Source: Albimonas pacifica
Lineage (GTDB): Bacteria; Pseudomonadota; Alphaproteobacteria; Rhodobacterales; Rhodobacteraceae
DNA length: 64,000 nucleotides
Assembly (NCBI RefSeq): GCF_900113695.1
Contig: NZ_FOQH01000011.1
Coordinates: 165,459 to 229,458 of the forward strand
Reading direction: 5' to 3'
The notes beneath the pieces are model-generated. The model was not told the DNA's origin, did not search any database, and saw only the letters and a list, made by a program, of their open reading frames with translations. Below, piece after piece: positions 15,816 to 27,417 of the stretch. The position numbers were made by a program, and so were the translations under genes. Each line of letters opens with the position of its first letter. The stretch's first letter is position 1.

Positions 15816-16844
15816 ATGACCAAGCGCTGGACGCGGCGGCCCGAGGGCTCGACCTGGGGCGACTGGGGGCCGGACGACGAGCTCGGCCGGATGAACCTGC
15901 TGGGGCCCGACCAGGTCCTCAAGGGCGTGGCCGAGGTGAAGGAGGGGCGGGCGTTCCTCCTCTCCCTGCCGCTCGACCTGCCGGGCGGGAACCTGCTGAA
16001 CCCCCGCCGGCATCCGCCGCGCCTCTTCGCGACGGACCGGGACGGGGAGCCCTCCTACAATTTCGACGTCTCGCGGCTGGATCCGAAGTTCACCGACGTG
16101 ATCTCGGACGACGCGGCGCTGATCCACCTGCAGTACTCGACGCAATGGGACGCGCTGGGCCACGTCGGCGGGCGCTTCGACGCCGACGGCGACGGGGTGG
16201 CGGAGGCGGTCTACTACAACGGCTGGCGCGCGGGCGAGGACGTGGTCGGCCCCTCCGGCGGGTCCTCCCCGTTCGAGGGGCCGCAGGCCAGGCGGCTCGG
16301 CATCGAGAAGATGGCGCAGACCGCGGTGCAGGGCCGCGCGGTGATGATCGACCTGCGCGCGCACCTGGGCGACGACCGCACGCTCGTCGACATGGCGATG
16401 CTGGACCGGATCATGAAGGAGGACGGCGTGCGCGTGGAGGCCGGCGACATGGTCTGCCTGCACACCGGCTTCGCCGACCGGATCCGCGACATGGCCGGGA
16501 ACCCGGACGCGGAGGTGCTGCACGGCGCCTGCTCGGCCCTCAACGGCCGGGACGAGGCGCTCAAGACCTGGGTGCGCGACAGCGGCGTCGTGGCCCTGAT
16601 CGCCGACAACTACGCGGTAGAGGCGCATCCGGCGGAGGAGGGCCACGGCGACTGCTGCGCCTTCCTGCCCCTGCACGAGCTGTGCCTGTTCCAGCTGGGC
16701 GTCCACCTGGGCGAGCTGTGGTGGCTGACCGACCTCGCAGCCCACCTGCGGGCCGCGGGGCGCTCGCGCTTCCTGCTGACCGCGCCGCCCCTGAACCTGC
16801 CGGGCGCGGTGGGCTCGCCCGCCTCGCCGGTCGGCACGGTCTGA
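15816..16844 (+). CDS. Cyclase family protein (kynurenine formamidase-like hydrolase)
   Basis: A 342-residue predicted metal-dependent hydrolase of the cyclase family. The divergent metal motif is STQWDALGHVGG, replacing the usual HxGTHxDxPxH, followed by MIDLRAHLG, GDMVCLHTGFADR and the C-terminal HELCLFQLGVHLGELWWL. Longer cyclase-family members of this type occur in aromatic, lactone and amide catabolism. GGGAGGA at 15803-15809 places the best start at the ATG at 15816; ATG 15810 is too close to it. It lies between the unknown membrane protein and an acyl-CoA synthetase, suggesting a hydrolytic step yielding an acid that is then activated with CoA. The precise substrate is not readable. 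Confidence 0.85.
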   Translation: MTKRWTRRPEGSTWGDWGPDDELGRMNLLGPDQVLKGVAEVKEGRAFLLSLPLDLPGGNLLNPRRHPPRLFATDRDGEPSYNFDVSRLDPKFTDVISDDAALIHLQYSTQWDALGHVGGRFDADGDGVAEAVYYNGWRAGEDVVGPSGGSSPFEGPQARRLGIEKMAQTAVQGRAVMIDLRAHLGDDRTLVDMAMLDRIMKEDGVRVEAGDMVCLHTGFADRIRDMAGNPDAEVLHGACSALNGRDEALKTWVRDSGVVALIADNYAVEAHPAEEGHGDCCAFLPLHELCLFQLGVHLGELWWLTDLAAHLRAAGRSRFLLTAPPLNLPGAVGSPASPVGTV

Positions 16845-16849
16845 GCGAA

Positions 16850-16883
16850 GCGCTCGCCCGGGCCTCGCGCCTCGGGCGAGCGC
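16850..16883 (+). terminator. Hairpin after the cyclase gene
   Basis: An 11-bp perfect stem (GCGCTCGCCCG at 16850-16860 with CGGGCGAGCGC at 16873-16883) starts 5 bases after the stop. There is no T-run, so it may attenuate rather than stop transcription into the synthetase gene 189 bases further on. Confidence 0.55.
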
Positions 16884-17071
16884 CCTGCCCCCGATGCAGG
16901 ACGGAGGGCGCGCGGAGGCGTCGTCCGCGGCGGCGCGAGGCCGCAGGATGACGTTCGCGGCGCCCCGGGCGGGCCGATTGACCCCGTGTCGCCGGCTGGA
17001 TAGCGTTCGCCCTCCGATCCGCCGCCAAGAAGCGGACGTCCACGAACGCGTCCGCCGAGGGAGGGGCGACG

Positions 17072-18730
17072 ATGTCACCAGCGACATGGCTGTCCGAGAC
17101 GCTTGCGCGCAACGCAGCCGCCGCCGCGGCGCGCGGCCCCTCGATCGTCGAGATGTGGTCCCGCACGCCCGCGGACGCCCCCTGCCTGATCCTGCCCGAC
17201 CGCGCCCTGAGCTACGGCGAGATCGACGCGGCCGCGCGCCGCGCCGCCTCGGGGCTCGCCGCGCTCGGCGTGGTCGAGGGGGACCGGGTCGCCTGCTGGC
17301 TGCCCAACCTGCCGGAGTACCTGGTCGCCTTCCTCGCCTGCTGCCGCCTGGGCGCGGTCTGCGTGGCGGTGAACACCCGCTACCGCTCGGTCGAGGTCGG
17401 CGACATCGTCGGCCGCTCGGGCGCGAAGGTCCTGGTGCTGGCGCCGGGCTTCCGCGGCATCGACTTCGCCGGCATCCTCAAGGACGTGGACCCTGCCGAG
17501 GTCCCCGCGCTCGAGACGCTGGTCACGGTCGGCGAGGTCCCCGAGCCGGTCGCGCTGGGCGCCGCCAGGGTCGTGCCCTGGGCCGAGCTCGACGCGGCGC
17601 CGGAGATGACCGGGACCCAGGGCGGCCCCGGCGCGCCCTGCAAGGTCTTCACCACCTCGGGGACGACCTCGGGGCCGAAGTTCGTGCTGCATGCGCAGGC
17701 GACGCTGGCGCGCCACGGGCGCGACGCGGGCGCCGGCATGGGGCTGGACGCGGAGGACTCGGTCCTGCTCCAGGCGATCCCGTTCTGCGGGGTCTTCGGA
17801 ATGGCGCAGATCATGGCCGCCGCGGCCTGGGGCCGGCCGTCCGTCCTGCCGCCGGCCTTCGACGCGGCCGAGGCGGTGGCGCTGATGGCCCGCCACAAGG
17901 TCACCCACGCCAACGGCGGCGACGACATGCTCGACCGGCTGATGGCCGCGGGCGGCGGCGCGCTGAACCCCGAGTTCCGCCGCTTCGGCTACGCCCGCTT
18001 CAACCCCGCGCTCGACGACGTGGCCGAGCGGGCGGCGGCCCGTGGCATCACCTGCCTCGGCCTCTACGGCATGTCGGAGTGCATGGCCCTCTATTCCTTC
18101 CAGCCCGTCGACGCGCCCATCGCGCGGCGCAAGATGGGCGGGGGGGTGCCCGTCTCCTCCGAGGCCGCGGCCCGTGTGCGCGACCCCGAGACAGGAGAGA
18201 TCCTGCCCCCCGGCGACCGGGCGGGGGAGCTGGAGCTGACCGGCCCCTCGATCATGCTGGGCTACCTGTTCAACGACGAGGCGACGGCCAGGACCTTCAC
18301 CGAGGACGGCTGGCTGAAGACCGGGGACCTCGCGACCTCGACCCCCGACGGGGGGTTCGTGTTCCTCAACCGCATGGGCGACGCCCTGCGGCTGGGCGGG
18401 TTCCTGACCGACCCGCGGGAGATCGAGACCCACCTGATGACCCATCCGGACGTCGAGGCCTGCCAGGTCGTCGGCGTCCAGGCGCAGGGCAAGCCCCGCG
18501 CCGCGGCCTTCGTGATCCCGCGCCCCGGCGCGGGCGTCGACGAGGCCGCCCTGATCGCCCATTGCGACGGGCGGCTGGCGAAGTTCAAGGTTCCGGCCCG
18601 GGTGTTCCTGGTCGACCGCTTCCCCACCACGCCCAGCGCCAACGGCGAGAAGATCCAACGCAACCGACTGCGCGAGACCGCCCAGGCGGCGCTCGACGCG
18701 GCCGAAAAGGAACGGAACCCCGTGACATGA
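17072..18730 (+). CDS. Acyl-CoA synthetase (AMP-forming)
   Basis: A 552-residue ANL-superfamily ligase that makes an acyl-CoA from a carboxylic acid, ATP and CoA via an acyl-adenylate. Core motifs are complete: the P-loop TSGTTSGPKFV at about 195, YGMSECMALYS at about 332, the adenylate-binding TGDLATSTPDGGFVF with MGDALRLGG at about 420-450, and the C-terminal catalytic lysine in NGEKIQRN. GGGAGGGG precedes the ATG. The stop overlaps the DctQ start by ATGA, so ligase and transporter are made together. This points to import of a carboxylate followed at once by CoA activation. Acid specificity (aliphatic, aryl or dicarboxylic) is not determinable here. Confidence 0.92.
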   Translation: MSPATWLSETLARNAAAAAARGPSIVEMWSRTPADAPCLILPDRALSYGEIDAAARRAASGLAALGVVEGDRVACWLPNLPEYLVAFLACCRLGAVCVAVNTRYRSVEVGDIVGRSGAKVLVLAPGFRGIDFAGILKDVDPAEVPALETLVTVGEVPEPVALGAARVVPWAELDAAPEMTGTQGGPGAPCKVFTTSGTTSGPKFVLHAQATLARHGRDAGAGMGLDAEDSVLLQAIPFCGVFGMAQIMAAAAWGRPSVLPPAFDAAEAVALMARHKVTHANGGDDMLDRLMAAGGGALNPEFRRFGYARFNPALDDVAERAAARGITCLGLYGMSECMALYSFQPVDAPIARRKMGGGVPVSSEAAARVRDPETGEILPPGDRAGELELTGPSIMLGYLFNDEATARTFTEDGWLKTGDLATSTPDGGFVFLNRMGDALRLGGFLTDPREIETHLMTHPDVEACQVVGVQAQGKPRAAAFVIPRPGAGVDEAALIAHCDGRLAKFKVPARVFLVDRFPTTPSANGEKIQRNRLRETAQAALDAAEKERNPVT

Positions 18731-19263
18731 ACGCGATCGAGCGCGCCATACGCGCCGTCTCCGCCGTCGTGATGGCGCTGGCGGCGGTGGCGCTGATCCT
18801 GATGATGCTGATGGTGACGCTGGACGTGGCGGGGAAATACCTGTTCGTCGCCCCCGTCCCCGTCACGCTGGAGATGGTCTCCAACTACTACATGGTGGCG
18901 GTGGTGTTCCTGCCGCTGGCCGCGGTCGAGCTGACCGGCGGCCACATCCATGTCGAGCTGATCCACGCCCGCCTGCCGCGCGTCGGCCGGCGGATCCTCG
19001 ACATCGCGGCCCATGCGCTGGCCTGCCTCTTCTTCACGATGCTGACCGCCTACGGCTGGGAGGTCGCGGTGAAGAAGTTCGAGGTCGGCGAGTTCCTGAT
19101 GGGCCAGTACTCGCTGATCATCTGGCCGAGCCGCTTCCTGGTGCCGCTGGGCTGCGGGCTGATCGCGGTGCTGCTGGCGCTGAAGACGGTGCGGGCGGCG
19201 GTGCATCTCGCCCGCCCCGACCTCGACCATGAAGAACCCTCTGCACACGGAGCGATGGAGTGA
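18727..19263 (+). CDS. dctQ: TRAP transporter small permease (DctQ)
   Basis: A 178-residue membrane protein with four predicted helices and the family hallmarks LDVAGKYLFVAPVPVTLEMV after the first helix, then AAVELTGGHIHVELI. DctQ pairs with DctM in the inner membrane to form the sodium-driven TRAP permease fed by the periplasmic receptor. It overlaps the synthetase stop (ATGA) and the DctM start (GTGA), giving a tight three-gene unit. The ATG is chosen because it gives the usual DctQ length and full first helix. Confidence 0.9.
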   Translation: MNAIERAIRAVSAVVMALAAVALILMMLMVTLDVAGKYLFVAPVPVTLEMVSNYYMVAVVFLPLAAVELTGGHIHVELIHARLPRVGRRILDIAAHALACLFFTMLTAYGWEVAVKKFEVGEFLMGQYSLIIWPSRFLVPLGCGLIAVLLALKTVRAAVHLARPDLDHEEPSAHGAME

Positions 19264-20585
19264 GCGATCTCGATCCCGAACTGATCGGCGCCATCGGCAT
19301 CGGCGTGCTGCTGGCGATGATCTTCCTGCGCGTGCCGGTGGGCGTGGCCCTGGGCTGCGTCTCGGCGGGCGGCATCTACCTGATCCTCGGCCCGCGGGCC
19401 GCGACGGGGATGCTGTCGGAAATCCCCTACGACTTCACGGCGCACTGGTCGCTCAGCTCGATCCCGATGTTCCTGCTGATGGGCTATTTCTGCTACCACG
19501 CAGGGCTGACGGAGGGGCTGTTCCGCATGGCCCGGATGTGGCTGTCGTGGCTGCCGGGGGGCCTGTCCATCGCCTCGATCCAGGGGGCGGCGCTGTTCTC
19601 GGCCGTCACCGGCTCCTCGCTCGCCTGCACGGCGGCCATGGGGCGGATCGCGGTGCCCGAGATGATCAAGGCGGGCTACGACAAGGGGCTCGCCACCGGC
19701 ACGGTGGCGGCGGCGGGGACCATCGGCTCGATGATCCCGCCCTCGATCCTGCTGATCCTCTACGGCATCTTCGTCGAGGAGCCGATCGGCGCCCTGTTCC
19801 TGGCGGCCTTCCTGCCGGGCGTGCTGACGGCGGTGATGTACTCGGTCATGGTCTGCGTGCGCGCGACCGTGACGCCCGGCCTCGCGCCCTCCACCAAGGA
19901 CGAGGTCTATTCCTGGGAAGACCGGATCTGGGCGATCAAGGACACCTGGCCGGTGGGCCTGCTGGTGCTGGGCGTCTTCGGCGGCCTGTTCTCGGGCGTG
20001 TTCACCCCGACCGAGGCCGGCGCGGTCGGCGCCTTCCTCGCCTTCGTCATCGCCTGCCTGAAGCGGACGATGAACTGGCACGCCTTCCGCGAGGCGGTGG
20101 CCGAGACGCTGCGCTCGACCGCCTCGATCTTCGTGATCGCCATCGGCGCGCAGCTGCTGACGCGGTTCTTCGCCCTGTCGGGGGTGACGGACATCCTGGC
20201 GGACTTCATCTCGGGCCAGGGCTATTCGCAGCTGCAGGTGGTGCTGCTGATCTCGGTGGCGCTGCTGATCCTGGGGATGCTGCTGGACCCGATCGGGATC
20301 ATGCTGCTGACCATCCCGATCCTGCTGCCGGTTCTGGAGACGCAGTCGATCAACCTGATCTGGTTCGGCGTGCTGATGGCGAAGTTCCTGGAGGTCGGCT
20401 TCATCACCCCGCCGGTCGGGCTGAACGTGTTCGTGGTCAAGGGGATCGTCGGCGACCTCGTGCCCACGCACACCATCTTCAAGGGCATCGCCTGGTTCGT
20501 GGTGATGGACGCGATCACCATCGCGCTGCTGATCGCCTTCCCCTCGATCATCCTGTGGCTGCCCACCTCGCTGGGCCTGATCTGA
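19260..20585 (+). CDS. dctM: TRAP transporter large permease (DctM)
   Basis: A 441-residue, about 12-helix permease, the transport channel of the TRAP system. Typical features are IFLRVPVGVALGCVSAGGIYL near the start, SLACTAAMGRIAVPEM, AAAGTIGSMIPPSILLILYG, GVFTPTEAGAVGAF in the middle and LDPIGIMLLTIPILLPVL near the end. Translation begins at a GTG overlapping the DctQ stop (GTGA). The locus is unusual in placing the receptor gene on the other strand nearly 5.4 kb from DctM. A strong terminator follows. Confidence 0.92.
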   Translation: MSDLDPELIGAIGIGVLLAMIFLRVPVGVALGCVSAGGIYLILGPRAATGMLSEIPYDFTAHWSLSSIPMFLLMGYFCYHAGLTEGLFRMARMWLSWLPGGLSIASIQGAALFSAVTGSSLACTAAMGRIAVPEMIKAGYDKGLATGTVAAAGTIGSMIPPSILLILYGIFVEEPIGALFLAAFLPGVLTAVMYSVMVCVRATVTPGLAPSTKDEVYSWEDRIWAIKDTWPVGLLVLGVFGGLFSGVFTPTEAGAVGAFLAFVIACLKRTMNWHAFREAVAETLRSTASIFVIAIGAQLLTRFFALSGVTDILADFISGQGYSQLQVVLLISVALLILGMLLDPIGIMLLTIPILLPVLETQSINLIWFGVLMAKFLEVGFITPPVGLNVFVVKGIVGDLVPTHTIFKGIAWFVVMDAITIALLIAFPSIILWLPTSLGLI

Positions 20586-20612
20586 GGGCCGCCGCGCCCG
20601 CCTGAAGGACCC

Positions 20613-20642
20613 GGGGCCGGGGGGAGCGATCCCCCCGGCCCC
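20613..20642 (+). terminator. Terminator of the TRAP/synthetase operon
   Basis: A perfect 12-bp stem (GGGGCCGGGGGG/CCCCCCGGCCCC) with loop AGCGAT, followed by GTCGCTTC rather than a strict T-run, 27 bases after the DctM stop. Confidence 0.75.
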
Positions 20643-20714
20643 GTCGCTTCGCGCCCCCCGTCGCCAGCCGGCGGCCGGGAAAATACGGTTGCCTTCGGAC
20701 CTGCGCCGTGGTTG

Positions 20715-20730
20715 CCTGCCGCTCGGCAAG
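20715..20730. promoter_or_regulatory. Candidate operator, site B
   Basis: CCTGCCG-CT-CGGCAAG is a near-perfect 7+7 palindrome 48 bases before the MFS start. It matches site A (14121-14136) at 13 of its 14 arm positions, suggesting the MFS gene and the TRAP locus answer to the same repressor. Confidence 0.5.
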
Positions 20731-20778
20731 TAGACGGAGGGGCCCTTCCCCCCGCCGTGCCGAACGGACCCGGCTCCC

Positions 20779-22017
20779 ATGCTCCGCATCCCTCCCGCCC
20801 TGCGCCCCGTGCTGCCGATCCTGATCGGCGCCTCGCTGATGCTGACCCTGACCATGGGGCTGCGTCAGAGCCTGGGGCTGTTCATGCCCTCGATCACCTC
20901 CGACGCGGTGGTGACGGTGACCCAGTTCACCCTGGCGATCTCGATCCAGAACCTGTGCTGGGGGGTGTTCCAGCCGCTGGCGGGCGCGGCGGTGCCGCGG
21001 ATCGGCTACCGGCCGGTGATGATGACCGGGGCCGCGGCCTATGCGCTGGGCCTGGCGCTGATGTCGACGGCGCAGGGCTTCTGGATGCTGGTGATCGGCG
21101 CGGGCGTGCTGATCGGCCTGGGGATGGCCTGCGCCTCGATGGCCATGGCGATGGCGGTGACGGCGCAGTCGGTGCCGGCCTCGGTCCGCTCGATGGCGCT
21201 GGGCTGCGTCTCGGCCGCGGGCTCGCTGGGGGCGCTGATCGCGGCGCCGCTGGGCCAGGGGCTGATGCAGGCGCTGGACTGGCGCGCGGCGGTGGTGGGC
21301 TTCGCCGTGCTCGCCATCCTGATCCTGCCGGCGGCGTGGAGCGCGGGCAAGGTCGACCGCCTGCCGGTGCCGCCGACGGCCTCGACGGACTCGGCCGACT
21401 CGCTCTCCGCCCGCGGGGCGCTGGCGCTGGCCGGGCGCAACCCGCGCTTCCTGGTGATGACGGGGGCCTATTTCGTCTGCGGCATGCAGCTGGTGTTCCT
21501 GACCACCCACCTGCCCGCCTATCTCGAGCTCTGCGGCGCCGACCCGATGCTGGGCGCCACCGCGCTCGGCGTGATCGGGGGGTTCAACGTGCTGGGCTCG
21601 CTGTTCTTCGGCTGGGCCGGGGGGCGGTGGTCGAAGCAGGCGCTGCTGGGCGGGATCTACATGGCCCGCTCCCTGGTGATGGCCTGGTTCTTCATGCAGT
21701 GGCCCACGGCGACCAACACGGTGATCTTCGCGGCGATGATGGGCTTCCTGTGGCTGGGCGTGGGGCCGCTGGTCTCGGGCTCGGTCGCCGAGACCTTCGG
21801 CCTGCGCTGGCAGGCGATGCTGCAGGGCACGGCCTTCATGTTCCACCAGGCCGGCAGCTTCCTGGGCGCGCTGGGCGGCGGCATCGCCTTCGACCTGCTG
21901 GGCGACTACGACCTGGCGGTGGCCTTCGGGGTGAGCCTCGGCTTCGCCGCCGGCGCGGTGCAGGCGACGGTGGCGCTGGCGGGCCGCCCGCCCTCGGCGC
22001 CCCTGCGGCCGGCGTGA
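20779..22017 (+). CDS. MFS transporter (monocarboxylate/OFA-like)
   Basis: A 412-residue, 12-segment major facilitator. It begins with GASLMLTLTMGLRQSLGLFMP, the RxSxGLF arrangement seen in oxalate/formate-like and monocarboxylate-like MFS carriers, and has FGWAGGRWSKQALLGGIYMA between the two halves. The ribosome site is weak, though ACGGAGGGG lies further upstream at about 20733. A palindrome matching that upstream of the TRAP receptor sits in its promoter, so a role in uptake or export of the same carboxylate family is plausible. Substrate assignment is by resemblance only. Confidence 0.88.
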   Translation: MLRIPPALRPVLPILIGASLMLTLTMGLRQSLGLFMPSITSDAVVTVTQFTLAISIQNLCWGVFQPLAGAAVPRIGYRPVMMTGAAAYALGLALMSTAQGFWMLVIGAGVLIGLGMACASMAMAMAVTAQSVPASVRSMALGCVSAAGSLGALIAAPLGQGLMQALDWRAAVVGFAVLAILILPAAWSAGKVDRLPVPPTASTDSADSLSARGALALAGRNPRFLVMTGAYFVCGMQLVFLTTHLPAYLELCGADPMLGATALGVIGGFNVLGSLFFGWAGGRWSKQALLGGIYMARSLVMAWFFMQWPTATNTVIFAAMMGFLWLGVGPLVSGSVAETFGLRWQAMLQGTAFMFHQAGSFLGALGGGIAFDLLGDYDLAVAFGVSLGFAAGAVQATVALAGRPPSAPLRPA

Positions 22018-22142
22018 GCGCGGGCCCCGCGCGCCCCCCTCGCGGCGCGCCGCGGGCCACGGGCCGGCCCCGGGGCGCGCGGCCCGACGCGGCGCCTTGC
22101 GCGACGGCCCGCTCCCGTGCAATTTCCGCCCGCGCGCGCCCT

Positions 22143-22226
22143 GCCCGGGTGGCGGAATGGTAGACGCAGCGGTCTCAAACACCGCGGCCGAAAGGCGTGG
22201 GGGTTCGAGTCCCCCTCCGGGCACCA
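22143..22226 (+). tRNA. tRNA-Leu (anticodon CAA)
   Basis: An 84-base gene with encoded CCA. Acceptor arm GCCCGGG pairs with TCCGGGC (one G-U). The D-arm GGCGGAATGGTAGACGC, a class II variable arm, the anticodon stem GCGGT/ACCGC with loop CTCAAAC, and the T-arm GGGGGTTCGAGTCCCCC are all present. The anticodon is CAA, reading UUG. No integration is visible next to this tRNA. Confidence 0.97.
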
Positions 22227-22278
22227 GCGCGACCGCTCCCGGACGCCTTCTTCCCGAAGCCTCCTGCGGAGTTCTGCA

Positions 22279-23211
<933 letters not shown>

Positions 23212-23223
23212 AACGGAGGGCGC

Positions 23224-23643
23224 TCAGCCCTCCACCACCCGGATCAGCTTGGCGTCGAAGACGCGCAGCACCTGGCGCAGGTCCTGGCCGCGTTTCAGGA
23301 TGCGGCCGTCCATGCCGATCACCGAATACTGGCCCTGCTTCTGGGAGAGCTTGGGGCGTTTCTCGACCCGGTAGATCGGCTGCTCGGCCGAGCGGCGGAA
23401 GATCGAGAACACCGCGACCTCGCGCAGCATGTCGATCCCGTAATCCCGCCACTCTCCCGCGGCGACGAAGCGCCCGTAGACGGTCAGGATCGCCGACAGC
23501 TCGGCACGGTCGAAGGCGACGCGCTCGGGCGCCTGGCGGGGCGGGTTGGACCCGGGGGGAACCACGTGCAGCATGACATGAGGATGACGATCCCCCGGCC
23601 GCATGGCAAGCGTCGCGAGCCCGACGCGCCGCATTCGATCCAT
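23224..23643 (-). CDS. DUF2794 domain-containing protein
   Basis: A 139-residue soluble protein. After a ~30-residue basic leader it carries the conserved block VAFDRAELSAILTVYGRFVAAGEWRDYGIDMLREVAVFSIFRRS and ends in QGQYSVIGMDGRILKRGQDLRQVLRVFDAKLIRVVEG, which I recognise as the alphaproteobacterial DUF2794 family. The function is unknown. The ATG at 23643 has GGAAGGGGG at good spacing; a start at MLHVVPPG would also give a family-sized protein. It is divergent from the gamma-glutamyltransferase gene. Confidence 0.78.
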   Translation of the reverse strand: MDRMRRVGLATLAMRPGDRHPHVMLHVVPPGSNPPRQAPERVAFDRAELSAILTVYGRFVAAGEWRDYGIDMLREVAVFSIFRRSAEQPIYRVEKRPKLSQKQGQYSVIGMDGRILKRGQDLRQVLRVFDAKLIRVVEG

Positions 23644-23774
23644 CGTCCCCCTTCCACCCTGCGGGATCGGCGTTGCAAGCACCGGAAATCGGCCGCAGGG
23701 TGTCGCCGGTCTCCGCGGGCGATGCGCGCGGAGCGTTTCCCGATACGACTTCCCGCACGACAGGAGCTCCGCCC

Positions 23775-25376
<1,602 letters not shown>

Positions 25377-25408
25377 GGCCGGGCGAGGGCCGGACCGGCA
25401 GACATGAG

Positions 25409-25436
25409 GGGGCGCGTCCGCGGGCGCGCCCCTTTC
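25409..25436 (+). terminator. Terminator of the gamma-glutamyltransferase gene
   Basis: An 8-bp GC stem (GGGGCGCG at 25409-25416 with CGCGCCCC at 25425-25432) is followed by TTTCTCTC, 32 bases after the stop. It lies between convergent genes. Confidence 0.75.
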
Positions 25437-25442
25437 TCTCGC

Positions 25443-27203
25443 CTACTCGGCGGCCTTCGCGGTCTCGCACCGCGGGCTGCGCAGGGTGGCGGCGGCGATC
25501 TCCGGGCGCAGGGCCCGGATGGCGTCGAACTGGGTGAGGAAGACGCGGCCCGTCAGCTCGTCGAGGAAATGGGTCTTCTTCAGCCGGTCCATCACCGGGC
25601 CCTTCACCTCCGACAGGTGCAGGGTCACGCCTGCGTCCTTCAGGCGGCGGTTGATCTCCTCGAGGCTCTCGAGCGCCGAGGCGTCGATCGAGTTCACCGC
25701 CGGGCACATCAGCACGATGTCGCGCAGCGCGCAGTCGCCGGCCACGAGGTCGAGCAGCTTGTCCTCCAGGAACCGGGCGTTGGGAAACCACAGACTCTCG
25801 TCCACGCGCAGGGTCACGAGGTCGGGGACGGTGACCACGTTGTGCCGGTCGACATTCCGAAAGTGCTCGGTGCCCGGCACCTGGCCCACGATGGCGCAAT
25901 GGGGCTGCGAGGTCCGCCACAGGTGCAGGCCGATGGAGACGGCGACGCCCGCGATCACGCCCGCCTCGACCCCCAGCACCCAGGTCAGGCCGATGGTCGC
26001 CATCGCCGCCAGCGCGTCGGAGCGCGAATAGACCCAGGTGCGCCGGATCGAGCCGAAGTCCACCAGGCTCAGCACCGCCACGATGATCGTGGCCGCGAGC
26101 GTCGCCACCGGCAGGAAATGCAGCAGCGGCGTCAGGAACAGGGTGGCGAGCGCGATGCCCACCGCGGTGAAGGCGCCGGCCGCCGGCGTCTCGGCCCCCG
26201 CGTCGAAGTTCACGACGGATCGCGCGAAGCCGCCCGTCACCGGGTAGCCGCCGGTGAAGGCCGCGCCGATGTTGGCGGCGCCCAGCCCGATCAGCTCCTG
26301 GTCGGGGTGGATGCGCTGGCGGCGCTTGGCGGCCAGCGTCTGGGCGACCGAGACGCTCTCGACGAAGCCGATGACCGAGATCAGCAGCGCCGAGCCCAGC
26401 AGCGAGGTCCACAAGCCCAGGTCCAGCGGCGGCGCCGAGATGGGCGGCAGGCCCGAGGGCACGTCCCCCACGATGGCGACGCCCATCGACTGGAGGTCCA
26501 GCCCCCAGGACAGCAGCGTCGTCGCCGCCACCGCCGCCACCGGCCCGGCCTTGGCGACGGCGTCCGCGAGCCGCGGCGCCAGCCCGCGCGCGACCAGCAG
26601 CGGCTTCAGCCGCCGGCGCGCCCAGTAGAGGAAGCCCGCCGCCCCCGCGCCGATGGCGAGGGTGACGAGGTTCGCGGAGGACGCCGCCTCGACCAGGCCC
26701 CAGACCGTCTCGGGCAGCGACTCGCCCGCGACCTTCACGCCCAGGATGTGCTTGAGCTGGCCCGCGGCGATGATCACGCCCGAGGCGGTGATGAACCCCG
26801 CCACCACCGGGTGCGAGAGGAAGTTCGCGAGGAACCCCAGCTTCAGCACCCCCATCGCCACCAGCATCAGCCCCGACAGCAGCGCCAGCGCGAGCGCCGC
26901 GCCGTAGTATTCGGGCGTGCCGACCTCGGCCACCTGCCCCACCGCGGCGGCGGTCATCAGCGAGACCACCGCCACCGGCCCCACCGCCAGCGCCCGCGAG
27001 GTGCCGAAGACGCCGTAGAGCAGCAGCGGCGCGATCGAGGCGTAGAGCCCCACCTCCGGCGGCAGGCCCGCCAGCATCGCGTAGGCCAGCGACTGGGGGA
27101 TCAGCATGATCGTCACGATCACCGCCGCCATCAGGTCGGCGCCGAGGGTCTCGCGGCCGTAGCGCGCGCCCCAGTCCAGGATCGGCAGGTAGCGTTTCAG
27201 CAT
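25443..27203 (-). CDS. SulP family anion transporter with STAS domain
   Basis: A 586-residue SLC26/SulP permease. The membrane part (about 10-410) includes IPQSLAYAMLAGLPPEVGLYA and the family signature region ELIGLGAANIGAAFTGGYPVTGGFARS. A cytoplasmic STAS domain follows (about 440-575), with DIVLMCPAVNSIDASALESL, where the conserved phosphorylatable serine is ASALESL. SulP proteins move sulfate, bicarbonate, nitrate or dicarboxylates. It lies directly downstream of, and on the same strand as, a sulfur-dioxygenase-like gene, though a strong hairpin stands between. That context favours a sulfur oxyanion as substrate. Confidence 0.92.
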   Translation of the reverse strand: MLKRYLPILDWGARYGRETLGADLMAAVIVTIMLIPQSLAYAMLAGLPPEVGLYASIAPLLLYGVFGTSRALAVGPVAVVSLMTAAAVGQVAEVGTPEYYGAALALALLSGLMLVAMGVLKLGFLANFLSHPVVAGFITASGVIIAAGQLKHILGVKVAGESLPETVWGLVEAASSANLVTLAIGAGAAGFLYWARRRLKPLLVARGLAPRLADAVAKAGPVAAVAATTLLSWGLDLQSMGVAIVGDVPSGLPPISAPPLDLGLWTSLLGSALLISVIGFVESVSVAQTLAAKRRQRIHPDQELIGLGAANIGAAFTGGYPVTGGFARSVVNFDAGAETPAAGAFTAVGIALATLFLTPLLHFLPVATLAATIIVAVLSLVDFGSIRRTWVYSRSDALAAMATIGLTWVLGVEAGVIAGVAVSIGLHLWRTSQPHCAIVGQVPGTEHFRNVDRHNVVTVPDLVTLRVDESLWFPNARFLEDKLLDLVAGDCALRDIVLMCPAVNSIDASALESLEEINRRLKDAGVTLHLSEVKGPVMDRLKKTHFLDELTGRVFLTQFDAIRALRPEIAAATLRSPRCETAKAAE

Positions 27204-27373
27204 GGGTCCTCGGGGTCCGCGTCGCGGGCCGGGTTCGGGGTCGGGGCCGGGCGGGGGCCGGCGGTCTCGGTCGGGCCCCTGCGTCGGAGGGGGCGGCGGC
27301 GCGGCGGGCGGGATGCGCCCGCGTCGCGAGGGCCCGCCCTCCCCCGCCCGCCGGGGGCGCGCGTTCCGGCATT

Positions 27374-27411
27374 GCGCCCGGCGGCCCCGCACCGGCGGGG
27401 CCGCCGGGCGC
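27374..27411 (-). terminator. 17-bp GC hairpin after the MBL gene
   Basis: A perfect 17-bp stem (27374-27390 with 27395-27411) closed by the 4-base loop ACCG. It begins 7 bases after the stop codon of the MBL gene. On the minus strand it is followed by AATGCC, so it lacks a T-run, but its strength should block or sharply reduce read-through into the SulP gene. Confidence 0.7.
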
Positions 27412-27417
27412 GGGGGA

